Assembly: GCF_000024545.1 (NCBI RefSeq)
Contig: NC_013947.1
Location: 4,092,001 to 4,156,000, forward strand
Length of the DNA: 64,000 nucleotides
Origin: Stackebrandtia nassauensis DSM 44728
GTDB lineage: Bacteria; Actinomycetota; Actinomycetes; Mycobacteriales; Micromonosporaceae
Reading direction: 5' to 3'
In this document: positions 39,319 through 45,435 of the stretch, piece after piece
Layout of the letters: every line of letters begins with the position of its first letter
Numbering within the stretch: the first letter of the stretch is position 1
Translations under genes and position numbers: made by a program
Notes under the pieces: generated by a model
Told to the model about the DNA's origin: nothing
Databases searched by the model: none
Seen by the model: only the letters and a program-made list of their open reading frames with translations

Positions 39319-40292
39319 GAGGTGTAGACCTCGACGATCGCGTCGATCATCTGCTCACCGGACTTGGGGCCGCCGAACATCCAGATGCCGTCGGGCAGTT
39401 TGTGGGTCTCGCCGTCCTTGACGAACGTCAGTGAGTCCCAGATCTTGTTGCCCTTGAGCTTCTTGGTGAACACGCCGAACTTGCCGGAGTCGTCGTACAT
39501 GAACTTGAGCTTCTTGTCCTCCAGGTAGGACAGTGCCTCCACGTCGACGGTGTCGAGTCCCCACACCTTGTCGTAGGCGACCTTCTTGGTCCAGGCGTTC
39601 TTCAGGCCGAGTCCGGTGGCCACCTCGTCGTACATGGATCCGGTGGAGTGGACCCGGATCGAGATCTTGCCGTCGGCGTCCCAGCCGTCGGCCATCAGGA
39701 ACGGGGTGTCGGCGGCGTCGCCGAGGGCCTTCTTGCCTTCGGCCAGTTTGGACTCGAAGTCCTCCATGAGCGTGTCGGCCTCGTCGGTCCTGCCGACGGC
39801 CTCGGCGATCATGTCCAGGTCGGATTCCATGCGCTTCAGGTTGCCGCTCTTGGCATCGCTGCCCTTGACGACCAGCACCGGCACCGACTTCTCCAGCTGC
39901 TTGAGTGTCGAGTCGGGACGGTCGGAGGTGGTGATGACGAGGTCGGGGTTGAGGCCCGAGATCGCGTCCTCGCTGGGCTCGTTGCGGTCGCCGACGTCCT
40001 TGACCTTCTTGTCGAGCTTGACGGCGGTGTTCCAGGTGCCGAACTCCTTGGACTGCGCGACACCCACGGGCATGACGCCGAGGCTGACCAGCATCTCGGT
40101 CTCGGCCCACTCCAGCGAGACCACCCGGTCGGCGGGAGACTTGAGCTTGACCTCCTTGCCGCGCGCGTCGGTGACGGTGACCGGACCACCCTTGTCGTCC
40201 TTTTCGGAGTCGGCACCGGGTTCGGAGGTGCCGCAGGCGGTCAGCAACACGGCGGCGGCCACCATTCCGGCGGCACAGCGAAGCAATCTCAT
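39315..40292 (-). CDS. Iron-siderophore ABC transporter substrate-binding lipoprotein
   Basis: A 325-residue periplasmic-binding-type protein of the FepB/FhuD class. The signal peptide ends in lipobox LLTAC (Cys about 20), anchoring it to the outer face of the membrane. The mature part begins VTVTDARGKEVKLKSPADRVVSLEWAETEML, standard for cluster A-II/III proteins, with ISGLNPDLVITTSD and a long backbone helix linking two lobes. It delivers a ferric siderophore to the fused permease encoded next. Confidence 0.93.
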   Translation of the reverse strand: MRLLRCAAGMVAAAVLLTACGTSEPGADSEKDDKGGPVTVTDARGKEVKLKSPADRVVSLEWAETEMLVSLGVMPVGVAQSKEFGTWNTAVKLDKKVKDVGDRNEPSEDAISGLNPDLVITTSDRPDSTLKQLEKSVPVLVVKGSDAKSGNLKRMESDLDMIAEAVGRTDEADTLMEDFESKLAEGKKALGDAADTPFLMADGWDADGKISIRVHSTGSMYDEVATGLGLKNAWTKKVAYDKVWGLDTVDVEALSYLEDKKLKFMYDDSGKFGVFTKKLKGNKIWDSLTFVKDGETHKLPDGIWMFGGPKSGEQMIDAIVEVYTS

Positions 40293-40332
40293 CTCTCTTC
40301 TTTCAGGTTGGGGGATCTAACGGGCGGTTGTC

Positions 40333-41172
40333 TCAGGCCGGGACGCGGCGTCGAGAACTGTGTTTGCCCACCGGGCAGGTGGTCAACTGGCCGGTGTTGG
40401 CATCGGTGCCGACCAGCACCTCGATGCCATAGGCGGCGCTGAGGTGCTCCGACGTCAGGACCTCGCGCGGTTCGCCGTCGGCCATGACCCGGCCGTCGCG
40501 CAACAGCACCACCCGGTCGGCGATCGCGGCGGCCTGGTTCAGGTCGTGCAGCACCACACCGACGGCGACGTCGTGGTCGTCCGCCAGGTCACGCGCCAAG
40601 TCCAGGATCTCGACCTGATACCGCAGGTCCAGATGGTTCGTCGGCTCGTCCAGCAACAGGATCCCGGTCTCCTGGGCCAGGCACGTCGCCAGCCACACCC
40701 GCTGCCGCTCCCCGCCCGACAACTCGTCCACGGGCCGCTCGGCCATCGCCGCCACCCCGCAGACCTCCATGGCCCACTCCACCTTCGCCGGCCCGTTGAC
40801 GTCGCCATCCCGCCACCGCCCCCGATACGGATGCCGCCCGTACCCCACGACATCCCGCACCCGCACCCCACTGGGCGTCGGACGGCTCTGGGCGAGCAGC
40901 GTCACACGCTTGGCGAACTCCTTCGCGGACAACGCCAACGCCCCGGTACCGTCGGTGAAGTCCACCGAACCGGCATCGGGGCGGTGCAGCCGGGCCAGGC
41001 AACGCAACAGCGTCGACTTCCCACTACCGTTGGGGCCGACCAACGCGGTGACCTCACCCGCGGCCAACGCGATCGCGGCACCCTCCACCACGGTCACCCC
41101 GTGATAACTGAGCCGCAAACCGTCACCGCGCATGCCCTCGGGCACGGTCACCTCATCACTCAACCCACTCAC
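40333..41172 (-). CDS. Ferric-siderophore ABC transporter ATPase
   Basis: A 279-residue FepC-type ATPase: Walker A GPNGSGKST (about 47-55), signature ELSGGERQRVWLA, Walker B GILLLDEPTNHLDL and switch His in GVVLHDLNQA. First gene of the operon; the binding protein begins 40 bases later. The GTG at 41172 begins one base from an iron box, so the message may be leaderless from there; an ATG at 41133 (MRGDGLRLSYHG) is an alternative start. Confidence 0.92.
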   Translation of the reverse strand: MSGLSDEVTVPEGMRGDGLRLSYHGVTVVEGAAIALAAGEVTALVGPNGSGKSTLLRCLARLHRPDAGSVDFTDGTGALALSAKEFAKRVTLLAQSRPTPSGVRVRDVVGYGRHPYRGRWRDGDVNGPAKVEWAMEVCGVAAMAERPVDELSGGERQRVWLATCLAQETGILLLDEPTNHLDLRYQVEILDLARDLADDHDVAVGVVLHDLNQAAAIADRVVLLRDGRVMADGEPREVLTSEHLSAAYGIEVLVGTDANTGQLTTCPVGKHSSRRRVPA

Positions 41173-41191
41173 AAAGGTTAGGCTAACCTAC
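41173..41191. promoter_or_regulatory. IdeR/DtxR iron box upstream of the siderophore uptake operon
   Basis: AAAGGTTAGGCTAACCTAC matches 16 of 19 positions of the consensus TTAGGTTAGSCTAACCTAA and has a perfect 13-bp core GGTTAGGCTAACC. It adjoins the first codon of the ATPase gene, so iron-bound IdeR would block the operon promoter when iron is plentiful. Confidence 0.88.
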
Positions 41192-41263
41192 CTTCCCCGC
41201 ATGTCAAGTCGGGGTGGGTTGATCTCGACGAGAGTCTCCCCACCCACCCCGGCCACACGAAAG

Positions 41264-41304
41264 GGCCCCGGCGACGCGTTCGTGGCGGGAACGTCACCGG
41301 GGCC
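41264..41304 (-). terminator. Terminator of the WXG/YbaB operon
   Basis: A stem pairs 41264-41276 with 41292-41304 (12 of 13 pairs) around a 15-base loop and, on the minus strand, is followed by CTTTCG. It begins 10 bases after the stop of the last operon gene. A second GC-rich dyad at 41211-41250 may add to it. Confidence 0.65.
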
Positions 41305-41313
41305 GGTTCTGAC

Positions 41314-42426
41314 CTATTTGTTTGACAGGTAGGTCAAGTCGATGGTCTGCGCGTTCTTGGTGTCGACCGCCCCATAGGACTGAGCGACCTTCTCCAGCAG
41401 GTTGCCCAGTTGCTGCAACCGCGGTTCGCTGTACATGTACGTCGAGTGGCGCCGGGCCAGCACCGTGTTCAGGTTCGCGTAGAACTCCCCCGAGTCGGCC
41501 AGCAACGTCGAGAACGCCGATTTCGGCAGGTGATTCAGCCACGCTGTGATCAGGAACTGGTCGGCGAGCTTCCAGTACTTGCCGTTGTCGCGTACGGCTT
41601 TGACCATTCCCAGGAACGGACCGTGATCGATCTTGAACTCCGAACCCGAGTATTGCCAGTACTTCTTGGTCTGGTTCTTCGACCAGTCCGGGTTCACCGC
41701 CGTCTTCAGATTGGGCATCGGAACCTGCTGACCGTCGGGCCCCACGGAGTGTCGCGGGTCGTCGTTCGTGACGGTCGGAAGGCCGTCGATGTGCTGAAGG
41801 TCAACGGCCTTGTCGATGAGGTCCTTGACCTTGACATTCGCTGCCTCCTTCGCCCCCCAACCCGCGATGAGCCCCGAGATGACCGAGGAGAGACCACCGA
41901 CCTTGGCTTTGACCTTGGCCTTGGCCGCCTCCTTGGTCCCGGATTCCTCCGACGAGAGATTTCCCATCTCGGCGGAGACCGAGGTGGCCGTTTCCGCCGC
42001 GATCTTGATCAGCTCGATTCTCAGGTTGTCGAGCGCCGACGCGTAGTCCGAAATGGAATCAGCGATAGTGGCGGCGTCCTCTTTCAAGGTCTGCACCGCG
42101 GGCATCAGCTGCTGGTCCTTGTAGTCGAAGAACGACTGCGCACCGCTGCCCTTCCATTCGCTGCGGAAGTTGACTCCGGCGATTCCCTCCTTGAGCCGCG
42201 TCTCGGACTCCTCGATGTTTCCTTTCACGTTCGCCAGGATCATCCGGGCTCCGGCACGCAGCGAGGTCGGATCCCCGAACATGTTCGTCATCTTCTTGAA
42301 GGACTTGTTCGCCGAACCACTGATGGTGCCCAGCAACATCGCTCCAATACCACCGCCATCGGCCTTTCGAGCGGCGTCCATTGTCGTGGAATACGAGTCG
42401 GAGAGTTGCGGGTGAATGTCGTTCAT
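41314..42426 (-). CDS. WXG-motif helical protein, possible type VII-like secreted protein
   Basis: A 370-residue protein of unknown function. Residues about 50-160 form a long helical hairpin with a WXG motif (W91-K-G93, in SEWKGSGAQSFFDY), like WXG100 and LXG proteins exported by type VII systems. Residues 160-205 contain an Ala/Lys-rich helix, and 210-370 a separate domain (GLPTVTNDDPRH, KKYWQYSGSEFKIDHG, ARRHSTYMYSEPRLQQLG) with no family I recognise. GC content looks lower than in neighbouring genes, hinting at acquisition. Last gene of a five-gene operon with two YbaB-like and two other WXG-type genes; no ESX core genes are in the window. Confidence 0.7.
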   Translation of the reverse strand: MNDIHPQLSDSYSTTMDAARKADGGGIGAMLLGTISGSANKSFKKMTNMFGDPTSLRAGARMILANVKGNIEESETRLKEGIAGVNFRSEWKGSGAQSFFDYKDQQLMPAVQTLKEDAATIADSISDYASALDNLRIELIKIAAETATSVSAEMGNLSSEESGTKEAAKAKVKAKVGGLSSVISGLIAGWGAKEAANVKVKDLIDKAVDLQHIDGLPTVTNDDPRHSVGPDGQQVPMPNLKTAVNPDWSKNQTKKYWQYSGSEFKIDHGPFLGMVKAVRDNGKYWKLADQFLITAWLNHLPKSAFSTLLADSGEFYANLNTVLARRHSTYMYSEPRLQQLGNLLEKVAQSYGAVDTKNAQTIDLTYLSNK

Positions 42427-42476
42427 GTCATCTGTCCTGAATTCTGAGAAGACTGTTTCTGGGATGGGATCAAGGT

Positions 42477-42842
42477 TCAGTCGCCGAACACTCGACGCAA
42501 TATCTCGTCGGCTGTCACGGAATGCCGCAACCGGTCACCGACCTTGTCGCCGTCCATTTCCAACCCGTTGAGGAATTTCTCTCTGGCCACGTTCCCGGCG
42601 TTTCGGGCCGAGTTCAAGGTCTGGACCAGTTCTCGACTCAACTGTCGGTGGTCGACATCGTGCGGCACCGCGCGATTGAACTGGATACTGTGGATGTTTC
42701 CCACTGAATCACAGGTCATGCGGACGTGATTTCCCGGCGACGTGACCGTGATCTCGGCGGCGGCGAGTTTCTCCTCGAACTCTCGGATCTTCCGGGAGTT
42801 CTCCGCGATCTCGGCCACTACCGCTTCCTCGGCGCTGGTCAT
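42477..42842 (-). CDS. YbaB/EbfC-like nucleoid-associated protein (copy 1)
   Basis: A 121-residue protein with the YbaB plan: an N-terminal coiled-coil helix (EIAENSRKIREFEEKLAAAE), a short beta sheet (ITVTSPGNHVRMTCDSVGNIHSIQFN) and a C-terminal helix (ELVQTLNSARNAGNVAREKF). YbaB/EbfC dimers bind DNA as tweezers with little specificity. Here a C-terminal tail of 25 residues is added. It overlaps the second YbaB-like gene by 4 bases and lies between WXG-type genes, suggesting a dedicated role in this cassette. Confidence 0.75.
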   Translation of the reverse strand: MTSAEEAVVAEIAENSRKIREFEEKLAAAEITVTSPGNHVRMTCDSVGNIHSIQFNRAVPHDVDHRQLSRELVQTLNSARNAGNVAREKFLNGLEMDGDKVGDRLRHSVTADEILRRVFGD

Positions 42843-43168
42843 GTCTCGCCTCCTTGCTTGAGCACGAAACTCTCGTGGAGCCGCTTCGCCGCCGCGTTGG
42901 CCTCGGTTCTCGCGTTCCGCCAGGCCTCCAGCACCGCGTCCGCCAGATCCTCCCGGCTCAGAGCCGCGTACCGACGTGCGGAGATCTCAACGTCCTTGAC
43001 CTCGCCGGTGGCGAAGCTGGTCACCGTCACAAGCCCGTTGGCGTCACGAGCGGTGACGACGTGCTCGTCGAGCTTCCTCAGATAGGCCCTGTCGGCGGCC
43101 TCGCTTTCCGCGAGTGCCTGATGTGGATCGACTTCCGCCATGGCGTCGTCTTCGATGTTGACCGTCAT
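42839..43168 (-). CDS. YbaB/EbfC-like nucleoid-associated protein (copy 2)
   Basis: A 109-residue YbaB-like protein: N-terminal helix ALAESEAADRAYLRKLDEH, strand pair VTARDANGLVTVTSFATGEVKDVEIS and C-terminal helix REDLADAVLEAWRNARTEANAAAKRL. The strand and helix order matches its neighbour at 42477, but identity is low, so the two could form a heterodimer. It overlaps both adjacent genes by 4 bases (ATGA). Confidence 0.72.
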   Translation of the reverse strand: MTVNIEDDAMAEVDPHQALAESEAADRAYLRKLDEHVVTARDANGLVTVTSFATGEVKDVEISARRYAALSREDLADAVLEAWRNARTEANAAAKRLHESFVLKQGGET

Positions 43169-44832
43169 TGATCGTTCTCTTTCGTCGCCCTCGAGATGAC
43201 GCCGCGTCCCGCGTTCGTTCGCGGTGTCCAGTAACCGTTCAAACGCTCGTCATCGCTTCCCGAATCGTCTCGCGGCATGGAAAGCCGGTCGATCGTCGAC
43301 CGCTCGTCGACCTGAGCGATCTGTGGCGCTTCCATTCCAGCGACGAATCCCGGGTTGTGTTCGACGCCTTTCCAGCTGCCGCCGGTGATCACCGAGGGCA
43401 CGGTGCGCTGTTCGATTCGCCAGTCATAGTCGCCGCCGGTCGGTACGGTCTCCGTTTCGGATTGTTCCTGCCGTTTCCCGGCCTTGGAGCTGTTCGTGCC
43501 AGCCCAGGTCGCCTTCGGTGCCTTGTTGTTGGAGATCACGGATCGGTTCGTCGTACTACCGCCGAAACGCGCTTTGGGAGTCCGCACCGCGCGAACTGTC
43601 CGTTGCGGATTCGCGACGACGCCGTTGTTGCCGATCAGAGATCTTCCCGGCATGGGTCGTGGGACGGGGCTTCCCGAGTTCGTCGGTGACACGTTGGATG
43701 TGCCCGGCACTCCCATGGGACCGGGACGACCGCCGATGACCGGACGGTTTATGCCGTTGCCACCGGAACGAGGTCCAGCGCCGGTGGGCGCCATTCCGGT
43801 CGAGCCCGGACGTGAACCGATCACGGGCTTCACCGTCGACTGTGGCGGTCGGGGACCGCTGGCGGGAGGCTTGCCACCCGGCGTGGTACCGAGTGGGGGT
43901 TTGGTGCCGGGCAGGCCGGTGTTGGGGGGTTTGAGGCCGGGGGTGCCGGTCGGGGGTTTGGCTCCCGGGGGCAGGGGGCCCGGTTTGGGTGGGAGCGGGG
44001 GTTTGGCGCCCGGCGGGAGGGGTGGTTTGGTGCCGCCCGGGGGAAGCGGGGGTTTGGTGCCGGGGGGTGGCAGCGGTCCGGGTGGGAGGACGGGCGGGGG
44101 CGGCGGGGTGCCGGGGGGCGGTGCCGGAACGCCCGGGGGTGGCCCGGCGGGGCCGGGCAGGTGTGGGGACGGGGGCGGGTTCTGAAGTTCGGGGCTGGTG
44201 CCGCCGCCGTTGAAGTGGCCGCCGTTGTCGGGGCGGGGGGACGGGCGGCCGTCGGGTGTGGAGCCGCCGGGGCCGGAACCGCCCGGGGAGGTGCCGTTCG
44301 GGGAGGTGGTGCCGGGGGCGCTGTCGACGGTGGAGGACGCGCCGCTGATGTCGGGCATCGGCTGGTACTCGTCCGGGGGTTTCATCGTTTCGGCCTTGAC
44401 CGCGACGCCCGTGACCGCCGTGTCCATCGCCGCGGTCGCGACCACGTCGTACGGCCACCGGATCGACTCCAGTTCCGCTTCGGTCTTGCCCTTGTTCTCC
44501 GGTTTGTTCTTCTCGGTCTCCCAGTCCTGGTGGGACTTGACGATCGCGTTCTTGTTGTCCTGCACCAGTTGCGCGACGCCCCGCCAGGCGGTGGAGTTCG
44601 TCGCCGCGACGGTGGCGGCCTCGTCGAGTCGCTTGTGGCGCTCCTTCAGCGCCTCCACGTAGGCCCGGCCCGAGTCACTGTCCAGTCCCGACTCGTAGGA
44701 GTCGATCTGGTGCTTGAGGCTCATCGCCTGCAGTTTCAGCGCCCCGGCCATCGAGTTCCACTGGTCGGCCTCGGTGAACAGCGGCTGCGCGTCGTCGTTC
44801 TTGACCATCTCGTAGGCGGTCTTGATGTCCAT
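43165..44832 (-). CDS. WXG/PPE-like protein with long proline-rich region
   Basis: A 555-residue protein. Residues 1-165 are helical with a WXG motif (W83-R-G85) in a hairpin like that of WXG100/PPE proteins. Residues about 190-400 are an extended Pro/Gly-rich region with repeats of the PPLPPGAKPP type. The C-terminal 150 residues (SNNKAPKATWAG, DYDWRIEQRTVPSVITGG, LNGYWTPRTNAGRGVIS) include a short Trp-containing motif near WRIEQ that recurs in actinobacterial WXG-operon proteins, as far as I can judge. Proline-rich tails of this kind occur in ESX-associated Esp proteins. Function unknown; export is inferred, not shown. Confidence 0.72.
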   Translation of the reverse strand: MDIKTAYEMVKNDDAQPLFTEADQWNSMAGALKLQAMSLKHQIDSYESGLDSDSGRAYVEALKERHKRLDEAATVAATNSTAWRGVAQLVQDNKNAIVKSHQDWETEKNKPENKGKTEAELESIRWPYDVVATAAMDTAVTGVAVKAETMKPPDEYQPMPDISGASSTVDSAPGTTSPNGTSPGGSGPGGSTPDGRPSPRPDNGGHFNGGGTSPELQNPPPSPHLPGPAGPPPGVPAPPPGTPPPPPVLPPGPLPPPGTKPPLPPGGTKPPLPPGAKPPLPPKPGPLPPGAKPPTGTPGLKPPNTGLPGTKPPLGTTPGGKPPASGPRPPQSTVKPVIGSRPGSTGMAPTGAGPRSGGNGINRPVIGGRPGPMGVPGTSNVSPTNSGSPVPRPMPGRSLIGNNGVVANPQRTVRAVRTPKARFGGSTTNRSVISNNKAPKATWAGTNSSKAGKRQEQSETETVPTGGDYDWRIEQRTVPSVITGGSWKGVEHNPGFVAGMEAPQIAQVDERSTIDRLSMPRDDSGSDDERLNGYWTPRTNAGRGVISRATKENDQ

Positions 44833-44838
44833 GGCTCG

Positions 44839-45243
44839 TCACTCCGCTCCGGGTCGGGGAGTGGAGTCCTCGGACCGGTTCGGGAGTTTGCCGACCATCT
44901 GGTTCAGCAGGTCGCCGTTGCCGTGGTCCTGGCCCAGCAGGGTGTGTTTGAGGAAGGACGTGTTGCGGCTCATGATCGCCAGGTCGTCGGTGACGGCGGC
45001 CATGAACTTCTCGGCGTCGCGCATCTTCGTGCGGTGCTTCTCGATGGCGGTCTGCAGCGCCGGGAAGTTCGAGGCGGAGTTCCAGCCGGTGGTGCCGTTG
45101 CTCATCGCCTGCCGGATCGGCCCGACCTGGCCGTCGAAGTCGTCGGCGTCCTGGAGGAACCGTCGCGCCAGGTCGTCCATGTTGTCGGGGTCGAGTTGGA
45201 TCCGTTTGCCGGGTCCGGTACTGCTCGCGGAATGGTCGTTCAT
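44839..45243 (-). CDS. WXG100-like small helical protein
   Basis: A 134-residue, mostly helical protein. The first helix (NMDDLARRFLQDADDFDGQVGPIRQAM) is followed by the turn GWNSASNF (W54, a WXS variant of WXG) and a second helix (LQTAIEKHRTKMRDAEKFMAAVTDDLAIM), the WXG100 hairpin. Family members are exported as dimers by type VII systems and lack signal peptides, as here. First gene of the operon, 6 bases before the proline-rich WXG protein, which could be its dimer partner. A GGAGAAG element precedes the ATG. Confidence 0.75.
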   Translation of the reverse strand: MNDHSASSTGPGKRIQLDPDNMDDLARRFLQDADDFDGQVGPIRQAMSNGTTGWNSASNFPALQTAIEKHRTKMRDAEKFMAAVTDDLAIMSRNTSFLKHTLLGQDHGNGDLLNQMVGKLPNRSEDSTPRPGAE

Positions 45244-45317
45244 GTCCGCTTCTCCAATGTCTGTCCACCGCGTCCGCCCGCCGCGGACGCGTTTGAGCCA
45301 AGTGTCGCCAGCCCCAC

Positions 45318-45350
45318 CTAGGCGGCGTCTAGGTTTCGTCTAGGTCTAGG
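45318..45350. promoter_or_regulatory. SARP-type operator: direct CTAGG repeats with 11-bp period
   Basis: CTAGG occurs at 45318, 45329 and 45340, exactly 11 bp apart, plus a fourth copy at 45346; two copies are full TCTAGGT heptamers separated by TTCG. SARP regulators bind heptameric direct repeats with 4-bp spacers (11-bp period) near the -35 position. The site lies between the divergent WXG/YbaB operon and an AfsR-type gene and may control either or both. Confidence 0.65.
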
Positions 45351-45435
45351 CCCGGGTGGACGGACGGTGGAGTCCGATCTCGTCGTTCGAGCCTAGGATT
45401 GCTTGCGGCACAACGGAAAGTGAATGGGAGTTCTC

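Noticed and set aside
41314-42426. Polymorphic toxin with type VII (LXG-like) N-terminus
   Set aside because: The C-terminal domain shows no nuclease, ADP-ribosyltransferase or other toxin motif I recognise, and no candidate immunity gene follows; the terminator lies right after the gene.
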